This document shows positions 32,399 through 41,365 of a stretch of 64,000 nucleotides of DNA, in pieces. The notes beneath the pieces were generated by a model. The model had not been told where the DNA came from. It saw only the letters and a list, made by a program, of their open reading frames with translations, and made no database searches. Each line of letters opens with the position of its first letter. Position 1 is the stretch's first letter. The translations under genes were made by a program, and so were the position numbers. The DNA comes from Telluria beijingensis (GTDB lineage: Bacteria > Pseudomonadota > Gammaproteobacteria > Burkholderiales > Burkholderiaceae_D), in NCBI RefSeq assembly GCF_030770395.1, contig NZ_CP132480.1:1287334-1351333 (forward strand). Direction: 5' to 3'.

Positions 32399-34234
32399 AT
32401 GTCAAACACCAAACGCGCGATTCGTAATATCGCAATCATTGCCCACGTTGACCACGGCAAGACCACGCTCGTCGACCAGCTGCTGCGCCAGTCCGGCACC
32501 TTCCGTGAAAACCAGGCCGTGGACACCCGCGTGATGGACTCGAACGACCTCGAGAAAGAGCGTGGCATCACGATTCTGTCGAAGAACTGCGCGGTCGAGT
32601 ACGAAGGCACCCACATCAATATCGTCGACACCCCGGGCCACGCCGACTTCGGCGGCGAAGTGGAACGCGTGCTGTCGATGGTCGACTCGGTGCTGCTGCT
32701 GGTCGATGCGCAGGAAGGCCCGATGCCGCAGACCCGCTTCGTGACCCGCAAGGCGCTGGCACTTGGTTTGAAACCCATCGTCGTCGTCAACAAAATTGAT
32801 CGTCCGGGCGCACGCGCCGACTGGGCCATCAACCAGACCTTCGAACTGTTCGACAAGCTGGGCGCCACCGACGAGCAGCTGGACTTCCCGATCGTCTATG
32901 CCTCGGGCCTGAACGGCTATGCCGGCATGGACGAGAGCGTGCGCGGCGGCGACATGAAGCCGCTGTTCGACGCGATCCTGAAATACGTGCCGGTGCGCGA
33001 CGACAATCCGGACGGTCCGCTGCAGATGCAAATCACCTCGCTGGACTACTCGTCCTACGTCGGCAAGATCGGCATCGGCCGCGTCAACCGCGGTCGCGTC
33101 AAGACCGGCCAGGACGTCGTGATCCTGAACGGCCCTGACTCGACCCCGATCAAGGGCCGCATCAACCAGGTGCTGAACTTCAAGGGCCTGGAACGCGTGC
33201 TGGTCGACGAAGCCGTCGCCGGCGACATCTGCCTGATCAACGGTATCGAAGAAATCGGCATCGGTTCGACCGTGTGCGCCGCCGACACCCCGGAAGCGCT
33301 GCCGATGCTGACCGTCGACGAGCCGACCCTGACCATGAACTTCATGGTCAACAACTCGCCGCTGGCCGGCCGCGAAGGCAAGTTCGTCACCAGCCGCCAG
33401 CTGCGCGAGCGTCTCGAGCGCGAACTGAAGGCCAACGTGGCCCTGCGCGTTGCGCCGACCGACGACGACACCACCTTCGAAGTGTCGGGCCGCGGCGAGC
33501 TGCACCTGACCATCCTGCTGGAAAACATGCGTCGCGAAGGCTTCGAGCTGGCCGTGTCGCGTCCACGCGTGGTGTACAAGATGGTCGACGGCGTGCGCCA
33601 GGAGCCGTACGAAAACCTGACCGTCGACGTCGAGGAAGCCAACCAGGGCGGCGTGATGGAAGAACTGGGCCGCCGCCGTGGCGACCTGCAGAACATGGAA
33701 TCCGACGGTAAAGGTCGCGTTCGCCTGGAATACCTGATCCCGGCCCGTGGCCTGATCGGCTTCCAGGGCGAATTCATGACCCTGACCCGCGGCACCGGCC
33801 TGATGAGCCACGTGTTCCACGAATACGCAGCGGTCGACAACAGCAAGGGCGACCTGGCTGGCCGCCGCAACGGCGTGCTGATCTCGCAGGACGACGGCGC
33901 CGCCGTGGCCTACGCGATCTGGAAACTGCAGGACCGCGGCCGCATGTTCGTCGAGCACAACACCCCGGTGTACGAAGGCATGATCATCGGCATCCACTCG
34001 CGCGACAACGATCTGGTCGTCAACCCGATCAAGGGCAAGCAGCTGACCAACGTGCGTTCGTCGGGCACCGACGAAGCGGTGCGCCTGGTGCCGCCGATCC
34101 AGATGTCGCTCGAATACGCCGTCGAGTTCATCGAGGACGACGAACTGGTCGAGATCACCCCGAAATCGATCCGCCTGCGCAAGCGTTTCCTGAAAGAGCA
34201 CGAGCGCAAGAAGGCCAGCCGCGAAGGCGCGTAA
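32399..34234 (+). CDS. typA: Ribosome-associated GTPase TypA/BipA
   Basis: TypA/BipA is a translational GTPase that binds the 70S ribosome and acts in 50S assembly, cold growth and stress. The 611-residue protein has AHVDHGKTT at 15-23, the switch region [21 protein letters not shown] and NKIDRPGA, then EF-G-like domains and the BipA C-terminal domain ([15 protein letters not shown]). Length matches the family (E. coli 607). No Shine-Dalgarno is obvious before the ATG. It is a single-gene unit between an extended -10 promoter and a strong terminator. Confidence 0.97.
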   Translation: MSNTKRAIRNIAIIAHVDHGKTTLVDQLLRQSGTFRENQAVDTRVMDSNDLEKERGITILSKNCAVEYEGTHINIVDTPGHADFGGEVERVLSMVDSVLLLVDAQEGPMPQTRFVTRKALALGLKPIVVVNKIDRPGARADWAINQTFELFDKLGATDEQLDFPIVYASGLNGYAGMDESVRGGDMKPLFDAILKYVPVRDDNPDGPLQMQITSLDYSSYVGKIGIGRVNRGRVKTGQDVVILNGPDSTPIKGRINQVLNFKGLERVLVDEAVAGDICLINGIEEIGIGSTVCAADTPEALPMLTVDEPTLTMNFMVNNSPLAGREGKFVTSRQLRERLERELKANVALRVAPTDDDTTFEVSGRGELHLTILLENMRREGFELAVSRPRVVYKMVDGVRQEPYENLTVDVEEANQGGVMEELGRRRGDLQNMESDGKGRVRLEYLIPARGLIGFQGEFMTLTRGTGLMSHVFHEYAAVDNSKGDLAGRRNGVLISQDDGAAVAYAIWKLQDRGRMFVEHNTPVYEGMIIGIHSRDNDLVVNPIKGKQLTNVRSSGTDEAVRLVPPIQMSLEYAVEFIEDDELVEITPKSIRLRKRFLKEHERKKASREGA

Positions 34235-34269
34235 TACTGGTTTGACAGGGCAGATGCACTGTCCCTGAT

Positions 34270-34303
34270 AAAAAGCCCGGTGATTTCACCGGGCTTTTTT
34301 TAT
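34270..34303 (+). terminator. Intrinsic terminator after typA
   Basis: A stem AAAAGCCCGGTGA with TCACCGGGCTTTT and a two-base loop is followed by further T. It is a strong rho-independent terminator 36 bases after the typA stop. Confidence 0.9.
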
Positions 34304-34563
34304 TTGCGCGAATAAATGAATGCGATCGATGGGGTAAAACGCATTTGTGATACATCCTTTTGAAACTCTCTAAAAATATCCACGATGTGACTGCGCCCTT
34401 ATTGCATATTGCAATCTTGAGATAATGTGTGAGTATTCAAATGATTAATTAATGGAGCCTTGCAGCAATATGTGGACATCATTAAAATGCAAATACATAT
34501 TGTCTAAATCTAATTAATCATTACCATGAAGATCAGTGTCGATACCGTCATTGTGGCCAGCCG
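34304..34563 (+). promoter_or_regulatory. AT-rich regulatory region with inverted repeats upstream of the three-gene envelope operon
   Basis: This stretch is strikingly AT-rich next to the GC-rich genes around it and holds no gene. A perfect 12-base inverted repeat (AATGATTAATTA at 34440-34451, TAATTAATCATT at 34511-34522) encloses 59 bases. ATTGCA-TAT-TGCAAT lies at 34401-34415, followed by GATAAT as a -10 candidate. The gene start has no strong ribosome-binding site. Confidence 0.5.
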
Positions 34564-36294
34564 ATGAAAATGAAGACGCTGCAACACATTGTCGTCGCCG
34601 CCGTGGCCCTGTCCGCCACGGGTTGCGCCACCGTCCCGGGCCACCAGGGGGGCTTTCAGGGCGCCATCAACGACACATTCAACAATCCCGATCCCTGTTC
34701 CAATAATGCGCGCAATGCCGGCGTGCTGATCGGCGGTATCGCCGGTACTTTCCTGGGCGCCAAGGTCGGCGACAAGGACAAGGGCGCGATGCTGGCCGGC
34801 GCTTTATTGGGCGGCACGATCGGTGGCCTGATCGGGGCCGATATCGATGACCGCCGCTGCGCAATGGCCAAGGTCGCGCAAGAATATCAATTGCAAATGC
34901 AATTCGCGGCCATCAAGAACGATGGCGCCGTGATCTCCGACGGCGAATTGCAGCGCGCCCGTAATGCGGGTGATATCAAGAAGAATTCCATCGGGAATAT
35001 CGTGTCGCTGCAAGACCAGGCGGGCAATGGTGGTCATTTCCAGAGCAATTCGGCGGTCCTGACCGAACGCGCCGAGCGGTATTTCTCGGCCATCGCCGAC
35101 ATCTATAACCTGAACAAGGCGGCCGAGGCCGCTGCTACCCCGGCCGACCGGGAACGCCTGCGCCAGGCCGGCCTCAAGCGAAAACTGCTGCTGGTGGGCC
35201 ATACCGACGATACCGGCTCGTCGGCGCTGAACGCCACCCTGTCCGAGCAGCGCGCCCGCGCGGTCGCCGAATACCTGGAACGGCGCGGCATTCCTCGCGA
35301 CCAGATGTATTACCAGGGGGCTGGCGAAGTCTATCCGGTGGCGGACAACCGCGCCGAGAGCGGCCGCCTGCGGAACCGGCGGGTCGAGATCGTCGAGCTG
35401 GCCGATCAGGCCAGCATGGGCAAATATCTCGAGGCGCGTCGTCCGAACTACCAGTTCTATCGCACCGTACCGGCCGCGGCGCCCGCGGCCGCGCTGGCGC
35501 AAGGCCCGGCGCAAGGGTCGGCAGGGTCGGCAGGCCCGGCAAAACAGGCCGCCGCGCGCGCGCCGAAGCGTGCACAGGTAGCGAAAGCGACACCGCCCGC
35601 AAAGCCCGCTGCCGAACGTGCCGTGGCTGCCGCGCGCACGCCCGCCAAGGACGCAGCGCGCACGGTCCCGCGTGCCACGGCGCCGGCGCCGAAGGTCACC
35701 GGAGCGGCGCTCGACTTCGGCGGTGTTCCGCTGACGCAGCAAGTGTCCGCTGCACCCGCCGGCCTGGGCAAGCTGGAGCGTGAGCGCCCACTCTTCTCGC
35801 TCATCAGCAGCGCCTATGCCGACGACGACATGGCGGTACTGTCCGACTGCTCGCAAGACCGCCCGCGCAGCGCCGGCGGCGTCAAGGCGCTCAAGGATGG
35901 CAGCACCTACCGGGTCAACGAACATGTGCCGGGACTGTACGGCAAGACCTGGACCGAGCGTGTCAACGGCCACCAGATCGTGATCAACAAGGTCGCCGTG
36001 CTGGCCAGTGAAGCGACCCTGACCCAGGTGCCCGAGTTCAAGGTGTACGCCAACTACGATCCCGGCAAGAACCGCAACCCGGCCCCGAACGTCTCGCTGC
36101 GTCCCGCGGTGAACACCTACCTGGGCGAAACAGGCATCCTGTACCGCATCTTCGCCGAAGGCGCGGGCGGCATGCAGTGCGTGGACATCGTGTACAGCCG
36201 CGGCGGCAGCCGCTCCGCGACCGGTGGCAATATCGTCTACGCGCGCAACAGCCAGCTGTTCGTTTCACCGTTCAAACCCGTCATTGCCAACTGA
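34564..36294 (+). CDS. OmpA-domain lipoprotein with glycine zipper and unknown C-terminal domain (unknown function)
   Basis: This 576-residue protein is predicted to be an outer-membrane lipoprotein: the signal ends in LSATGC with Cys21 as lipid site. Residues 53-92 form a glycine-zipper pair (GVLIGGIAGTFLGAKVG and GALLGGTIGGLIGADI). Residues about 157-280 are an OmpA-type peptidoglycan-binding domain with GHTDDTG and GRLRNRRVEIVEL. An Ala/Pro/Lys-rich linker (about 303-400) leads to a C-terminal domain I do not recognise, which begins near an ISSAYADDD motif resembling a signal-peptidase site (residues 415-422). The 5' part has more A/T codons than neighbouring genes. It heads a tight operon with the two genes below. 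Function is unknown; tethering a complex to the cell wall is an inference. Confidence 0.8.
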   Translation: MKMKTLQHIVVAAVALSATGCATVPGHQGGFQGAINDTFNNPDPCSNNARNAGVLIGGIAGTFLGAKVGDKDKGAMLAGALLGGTIGGLIGADIDDRRCAMAKVAQEYQLQMQFAAIKNDGAVISDGELQRARNAGDIKKNSIGNIVSLQDQAGNGGHFQSNSAVLTERAERYFSAIADIYNLNKAAEAAATPADRERLRQAGLKRKLLLVGHTDDTGSSALNATLSEQRARAVAEYLERRGIPRDQMYYQGAGEVYPVADNRAESGRLRNRRVEIVELADQASMGKYLEARRPNYQFYRTVPAAAPAAALAQGPAQGSAGSAGPAKQAAARAPKRAQVAKATPPAKPAAERAVAAARTPAKDAARTVPRATAPAPKVTGAALDFGGVPLTQQVSAAPAGLGKLERERPLFSLISSAYADDDMAVLSDCSQDRPRSAGGVKALKDGSTYRVNEHVPGLYGKTWTERVNGHQIVINKVAVLASEATLTQVPEFKVYANYDPGKNRNPAPNVSLRPAVNTYLGETGILYRIFAEGAGGMQCVDIVYSRGGSRSATGGNIVYARNSQLFVSPFKPVIAN

Positions 36295-36302
36295 GACCCA
36301 CG

Positions 36303-37955
36303 ATGCTATCCGAATTCCTCCGAACCTATCCCGTGCTTGTCTGGACGCTCCTGTACACGGCGGCCGCGGCCATCGTGCTGTCGCTGATGTGGGACCGCCT
36401 CAAGTGGTGGTGGCTCAATACCTGGTATGCCTTCCCGGTGATCGGCAAGCTGGCGCGCCTGTCGAAAGACCTGCACCGCTCGAACGACGGCAGCGGCTGG
36501 TTCAAGTCCGAGCGCACCCTGTGCCAGGACTACAAGGCCTTCATCCAGGTGCAGTCCGAGTACGAATTCAAGCAGCGCATCAGCTATCTGCAGAAGTCGG
36601 GCGACAACGGCCGCACAACCACGCCGATGGCGATCTGGGTGCTGATCGTGGCCTTCGTGTTCGTCGAAGCCCAGGGTTTCGGCTACGTCCTGGCCGGCTT
36701 CACCATTCCTGGCGCCAGCGAGACCACGCAGCAGTATGCATCGCTCGCGATCGCCTTCCTGATTTCGGCCGTGTGCGTGTTCGCGACCCACTTCGCGGGC
36801 CATGAGCTGTACCGCTCCCTGAAGATCCGGCGTGCGCGCCGCGACTACATCGACGGCGGGCAGAAGCATGAACTGCACTCGCGTTCGATGCCCCTGTCCG
36901 AGCCGCAGCACCTGGACGACGACAAGCCCGAATACACCCAGGTCTGCAACCGGGTCGGCACCAATATGAGCTTCGTCGTGAGCTGGGTGACGCTGGGCTT
37001 CGTGATTGCGATCGCCATCGGCGCGACCTTTGTGCGGATCCAGAGCGCGAACAAGCTGATGGACGAATCGGTGCGCATGCAGAAAAGCGAACTGATCGAG
37101 CAACGCAGCGGCGGCGGCGGTGGCGGCCTGGACCTGTCCCAGCCGACCCTGATTCCCGAGGCCGACGTGCAGTCCGACCTGGCGGCCGACGGCCAGGCGG
37201 TGGACGAGGCGGCGCAGTACGACCGCCGCGGCTACTGGGTCACCTTCATGATCCTGGCGGTCCTGTTCGTCTGCCTGCAGGCGCTGAGCGTGCTGTTCGG
37301 CTATCGCTGGGGCTTTGCTGGCAAGAATGGCCATGACGCTTTCAAGTCGCTAGGCAAAGGCAAGTTTCACACCTACGGCGATGTGCGCGCCGCGACCCAG
37401 AAATTCATCGACAAGGCCCAGAGCCAGCTCGAGAACCTCCAGCAGCGCATGACCCAGCGCCACGCCGAAGGCGGCACCGGGGTCGCCATCCATCCGACCA
37501 AGCGCTTCCTCGACTTCCTGGATGAAGCCGACCGCCAGGAAGCCGAATACCGCGCCCGCAAGCGCAAGGAAATGCTCGAGGAAGAAGAGCGCGCCAGCGC
37601 CGATGCAGCGCGCGCGGAACTCGCGCGCCAGGCCAGGGAAGCCGCTGCCCAACGGACCGCGCCGGTCCAGCCGGTCCAGCCGGTCCAGCCGGTGCAACCG
37701 ACCCTGCCGGTCGAGCCACGCCAGGCGGTAGCGCCGGCCGCGGCCGAACACCCCTTGCAAGTGCGCAAGGCCGAGGTCGAGGCGGCGATTCGCGAGCTCG
37801 ACCGCCTGACGGACGATGCCGAACAGCGCGGTTCCTACCTGGAATCGCTGTCGGTCGAGGTGTACGATGAGGTCAAGCTCGCGCTCAAGGAGCGCAAGGA
37901 AGCGCAGCAGGCGGCCAGGAAGCAGCGCCTGTCCGAGATCGAGGACCTGCGATGA
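36303..37955 (+). CDS. Polytopic membrane protein with coiled-coil tail (unknown function)
   Basis: I do not recognise this 550-residue protein. Five hydrophobic helices are visible at about 9-29, 109-131, 146-165, 223-245 and 312-333. A Gly-rich loop (269-275) precedes the last helix. The C-terminal third is charged and probably a cytoplasmic coiled coil (about 360-450 and 485-550), interrupted by a VQPVQPVQPVQP repeat at 455-466 made of 9-base units. The ATG at 36303 follows the lipoprotein stop by eight bases; the upstream frame lies inside that gene. Its stop overlaps the next start (ATGA). With a lipoprotein before and a secreted protein after, it is probably the inner-membrane part of an envelope complex (inference). 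Confidence 0.8.
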   Translation: MLSEFLRTYPVLVWTLLYTAAAAIVLSLMWDRLKWWWLNTWYAFPVIGKLARLSKDLHRSNDGSGWFKSERTLCQDYKAFIQVQSEYEFKQRISYLQKSGDNGRTTTPMAIWVLIVAFVFVEAQGFGYVLAGFTIPGASETTQQYASLAIAFLISAVCVFATHFAGHELYRSLKIRRARRDYIDGGQKHELHSRSMPLSEPQHLDDDKPEYTQVCNRVGTNMSFVVSWVTLGFVIAIAIGATFVRIQSANKLMDESVRMQKSELIEQRSGGGGGGLDLSQPTLIPEADVQSDLAADGQAVDEAAQYDRRGYWVTFMILAVLFVCLQALSVLFGYRWGFAGKNGHDAFKSLGKGKFHTYGDVRAATQKFIDKAQSQLENLQQRMTQRHAEGGTGVAIHPTKRFLDFLDEADRQEAEYRARKRKEMLEEEERASADAARAELARQAREAAAQRTAPVQPVQPVQPVQPTLPVEPRQAVAPAAAEHPLQVRKAEVEAAIRELDRLTDDAEQRGSYLESLSVEVYDEVKLALKERKEAQQAARKQRLSEIEDLR

Positions 37956-38794
37956 TCCGGCTTGCCGTCTTGCTGGCCCTGGCCGCCGCCGCGCCGGGCA
38001 TCGCCGCCGCCCAGGACGCGGTCCCGAGCTGCTACCATGCCAAGCTCGGGGTCGAGGCGCCGGCGCCCGCCACCGAGCTGTTCGTGCTGGTCGACCAGAC
38101 GACGCTGTTCGATCCGATCCTCCAGCAGCAGGTCGCGAATGGCGTGCGTCCGTTCATGGCGCCCGACAACGCGTTCTCGGTGACCACCTTCTCGGCCTAC
38201 TCGCAGGGGCGTTACGCCCACGTCGTGACCAGCGGGACCATCGAGGGCCTGATCGCTCCGGCGCTGCGCGACGATATTTCCAAGCCCGTGCTGAACAAGT
38301 TCGATGCCTGCACCAAGCGCCAGCCCCACCAGGCGATGCAGGCCGTCGGCAATGCCTTGCGCGGCGCGTTCGGCGGCGCCAGTCCCGACCTGGCACGTTC
38401 CGACGTGCTGGCATCGTTCAAGTCGATCGCGACCCGGGTCAAGAATTCGACGGCGCGGCGCAAGGTAGTGCTGATTGCCTCGGACATGCTGGAGAACTCC
38501 TCGGTCACGGCCTTCTATGGCAACAAGGGCAACTCGGTGCGCCAGGTGGATCCCGCCAGGGAACTCAAGATCGTTGTCGACAACGCCCTGCTCGCCGATT
38601 TCGGCGGCGCCGAGATCTATGTCATTGGCGCCGGCCTGCTCGGCGGCGACGCGGCCAGGAGCAATTCCTACCGCGATCCCAAGACCATGCGCGCCCTGGC
38701 CGGGTTCTGGAACGGGTATTTCGCGCAGTCGAACGGGCAGGTGATCGAGATCGGCCAGCCGGCGCTTCTCAATCCGGTCCAGGCGCGGCGCTGA
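37952..38794 (+). CDS. Secreted protein with degenerate von Willebrand A-like pattern (unknown function)
   Basis: This 280-residue protein has a signal peptide ending near AAA|Q (residues 20-21). The pattern ELFVLVDQTTLFD at 42-54 resembles the first strand and metal site of a von Willebrand A domain, but DQTTL departs from DxSxS. VVLIASDMLENSS at 172-184 matches the later strand with its Asp, and EIYVIGAGLLGGD (221-233) the next. Cys27 and Cys120 could form a disulfide. The start overlaps the membrane-protein stop by four bases, so the three genes are coupled. It converges on the flagellar locus. A ligand-binding or adhesion role is only a guess. Confidence 0.75.
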   Translation: MIRLAVLLALAAAAPGIAAAQDAVPSCYHAKLGVEAPAPATELFVLVDQTTLFDPILQQQVANGVRPFMAPDNAFSVTTFSAYSQGRYAHVVTSGTIEGLIAPALRDDISKPVLNKFDACTKRQPHQAMQAVGNALRGAFGGASPDLARSDVLASFKSIATRVKNSTARRKVVLIASDMLENSSVTAFYGNKGNSVRQVDPARELKIVVDNALLADFGGAEIYVIGAGLLGGDAARSNSYRDPKTMRALAGFWNGYFAQSNGQVIEIGQPALLNPVQARR

Positions 38795-38848
38795 GCGGGC
38801 CGGCGGGCAGCGATGTCCGCCGCGCCGTTGCGCTGCCGGCGGTCCACT

Positions 38849-40177
38849 TCAGGCCATGTAATCGAACAACGACATCGGCCGGCCGAGCCCGCCGCCGAAC
38901 AGTAGCCCGCCGCCAGTACCCGCCATCTGGTATTGCTGGGCCATGAGCGCGGCCTGGCGGCTCACGGTATCGATCACCTTGTCGCGTTGGTCGAGCATCC
39001 GGTCGCGCTCGCGCAGCACGCTGGCCGCTTCGACGCCCAGGGTGCCGGTGCTGCCGATCTGTTTGTCGACCTGGGCCACCAGGCGCTCGGCCAGGCCGCC
39101 CTTGTCGCTGAACACCTTGTTGGCGCGCGCCGGGTCGGCGGCGATCGAGGCCTTGAGCTTGTCCTCGTCCAGCACCAGCGCGCCATCCTTCTGCGTGATG
39201 CCGAAGCCGGCCAGGTCGCGCAGGGCGCTGCTGTTGACGATGCCGTTGATCTGGGACTTCATGCGCAGCAGGGTGGTGTCGGAGCGGCTGTCGCCCGATT
39301 CCAGCTTGCCCAGCTGCGTGTTCAGCTCATTGAAGGCCTTGACGAAATCCTTCACGTTGCTGGCGATCGCGGCAGGATCGCTGCGCACCTCGACCTCGCT
39401 CTTGCCGGTTTCCTTCAGGGTCAGGGTGAGGCCGGGGATGGCGTCGGTCAGCGCGTTGGTGGCGGACGTGACGCTCTTGCCGTCGACCACCACGCGCGCG
39501 TCCTGGGCCGCGGCAACCTCCTGCATGCCGCCTTCCTTGCCCGGCTGGTAGCCGAACATGCCGGCCAGCACCTGGTCGCCGGCGACGCTGATCTTCATGC
39601 CGTTGGCGGCGCCGGTCTCGCCCTCCAGGCTCAGCGCGTAGCCGTCGCCCTGCTTGGTGACTTCGGCGTCCAGTCCCGCTTCGCGCATGGCCTTGGCGAT
39701 GCCTTCCAGGCTGTTGTCGCCCGGATCGAGGCGCACGGTGGTTTTTTTCGCATTGGCCCCGGAGCCGGTTTCGACCGTGATGGTGCTGGCGCCGCCGGAG
39801 CCCAGCGCCGCATCCTTGTCGGCCACCGGCCGGGTCTGCAACTTCTGGCCCTGGGCCAGTTGCTGGACGTCGACGCTGAATTTGCCGGGCGTGGCCGAGG
39901 ACGCGCTCAGCTTGGCCGTCAGCGCGCTGCCGCTGGCGCTCGCCAGCATGTCGAGCTTGCCGCCGGTGAGGCCGGCCGCGACCGAGCGAAAACCATCCAG
40001 CGCCAACGCCATCTTGCCGATGCTCGACAGGCGCGCATCGTCGCGCTTGACCTGGGCGTCGATGACTTTCAGGCCCGGGTTCTGGGCCAGCAGCGACTGC
40101 GTCAGGTTGGTGCGGATGTCGCCGTATTGCCTGGCGGCGGGCTGGGACGCCAGTCCGGTGGTGTAGGTGGTCAGCAT
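38849..40177 (-). CDS. FliD-like protein (second filament-cap paralogue)
   Basis: This 442-residue protein resembles the flagellar cap protein FliD. The N-terminal FliD_N pattern is present (about residues 25-115, ending GKFSVDVQQLAQGQKLQT), as is the FliD_C region (ADPARANKVFSDKGGLAERL, then a helical end). It lacks the start of typical FliD and shares little obvious sequence with the fliD at 57320-58711 beyond the domain plan. It is last in the minus-strand flgB-to-here run, separated from the upstream gene by 136 bases with a sigma-28-like TGCGATAA (complement of 40233-40240) and a GCAACC/GGTTGC hairpin. It may be a variant cap or a hook-associated accessory protein. Confidence 0.75.
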   Translation of the reverse strand: MLTTYTTGLASQPAARQYGDIRTNLTQSLLAQNPGLKVIDAQVKRDDARLSSIGKMALALDGFRSVAAGLTGGKLDMLASASGSALTAKLSASSATPGKFSVDVQQLAQGQKLQTRPVADKDAALGSGGASTITVETGSGANAKKTTVRLDPGDNSLEGIAKAMREAGLDAEVTKQGDGYALSLEGETGAANGMKISVAGDQVLAGMFGYQPGKEGGMQEVAAAQDARVVVDGKSVTSATNALTDAIPGLTLTLKETGKSEVEVRSDPAAIASNVKDFVKAFNELNTQLGKLESGDSRSDTTLLRMKSQINGIVNSSALRDLAGFGITQKDGALVLDEDKLKASIAADPARANKVFSDKGGLAERLVAQVDKQIGSTGTLGVEAASVLRERDRMLDQRDKVIDTVSRQAALMAQQYQMAGTGGGLLFGGGLGRPMSLFDYMA

Positions 40178-40313
40178 GGTGTCGATCGTCCTGGTTGGGA
40201 TTGCCGGGCAACCAATGGTTGCTACCCTTGCTTTATCGCATGAAATGCCGGTAATGAACAGTCATCGATTGTATCGGTGGCCGACCCGGTCAAGTCCCGG
40301 CCAACTGCCCCGG

Positions 40314-41360
40314 TCAGCGCAGGCCCAGCAGGGCATGCACCCGTTCGCGGCTGACCCCGACCAGTGCCGACGTGATGGCCATCAGCGACTCGTAGTCGTG
40401 GCCGGCGGCCGTCGCCGTGAAGTCGCTGGCGATCATCGCCAGTTCGGCGCTCGGGATTGCCGGCTGGGTGTTGCGCGCCATGGCGGCGCTCAGGGCCAGC
40501 GAGGCCGCATCCTGGGAGCGGCGCACGCGCGCCAGCGCCTGCACCACTTCGCGCAAGCCCTGGCGCAGGGCGTCCGGGTTGCCCAGTTCCCAGTTCTTGG
40601 GGGCCAGGGATGGCGGCAGGGCGCTGGTGTCGACCCGTCCGCGGCCGGTCACGGCGATCGCATCCTTGACCTGGCCGAAGGTCGATTCGCGGGTGGTGAA
40701 CACCAGTTCGCGGTCCTGGTCCAGGCCGGCGCGCACCTTGACCGGGGCCAGGGTGCGGTCCAGGCGCTGGGCGATTTCTTCCGGGGTCATGCCCGGTTCG
40801 ATCGTGGCCGCCAGTTGCGGGCCGCCGGCGCTGCCGACCGAGAAGCCCAGGGTTTGCGTGCCGCCGGCCTTGAGCGAGGCGATGTCCAGGCCGCCGATGC
40901 GAAAGCGCTGGCGGGCGCCCGTGGCGTCGAAATCGAGCTGGGCGTCGACGCCGTCGCCGGCCTGCTGGCGCCGGCCCTCGAGCGCCGCGGTCAGCTGGCG
41001 GATGCGCGCCTCGAGTTCGCGCGCCTGCTGGGCGCCGCGGCTGGAGAGCCGTGCGCTCAGGTCGGCCTTGAGCGATTCGAGCTGGCTGGCCACGCGGTCG
41101 AGATAATCGAGCGCCTGCTGGGCGCGCGCCACCTCGCCCTGCAGGTTCTGGTGCATGCCGATGCCGCGGCGCAGCGGACTCGAGGTCGGCGGCGGGCGCG
41201 ACACGGTGCGCTGGTCGGAAAGCGCCGGCGGCACCGCGTGGGCGCGGCCGGTGGCGGACGTGCCCTGGGCGCCGGGTTTGCCGCTGACGGCGCCGCCGCC
41301 AGCGTGGGCGCCGGGGGCGCCGGCCGGTGTCGTGACCGTGGGTCTGAGCAATCCTTCCAT
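40314..41360 (-). CDS. Hypothetical flagellar-locus protein with a hook-IN-like segment
   Basis: This 348-residue protein has no function I can name. The first 65 residues are Gly/Ala/Pro-rich. Residues about 70-135 are helical and basic (coiled coil likely). Residues about 150-240 (IGGLDIASLKAGGTQTLGFS ... ELVFTTRESTFGQVKDAIAV) resemble the flagellin hook IN motif found in FliD and flagellins. The C-terminal part is helical and ends RVHALLGLR. It starts five bases after flgL and so belongs to the hook-filament end of the operon. A role at the hook-filament junction or with the FliD-like protein downstream is inferred from position only. Confidence 0.65.
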   Translation of the reverse strand: MEGLLRPTVTTPAGAPGAHAGGGAVSGKPGAQGTSATGRAHAVPPALSDQRTVSRPPPTSSPLRRGIGMHQNLQGEVARAQQALDYLDRVASQLESLKADLSARLSSRGAQQARELEARIRQLTAALEGRRQQAGDGVDAQLDFDATGARQRFRIGGLDIASLKAGGTQTLGFSVGSAGGPQLAATIEPGMTPEEIAQRLDRTLAPVKVRAGLDQDRELVFTTRESTFGQVKDAIAVTGRGRVDTSALPPSLAPKNWELGNPDALRQGLREVVQALARVRRSQDAASLALSAAMARNTQPAIPSAELAMIASDFTATAAGHDYESLMAITSALVGVSRERVHALLGLR

Positions 41361-41365
41361 GGCCG

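Noticed and set aside
34564..38794. Zorya-type anti-phage system
   Set aside because: An OmpA domain is present, but there is no MotA-like ZorA, no ZorC/D helicase or ZorE nuclease, and the OmpA protein is a lipoprotein rather than a membrane-anchored MotB-like subunit.
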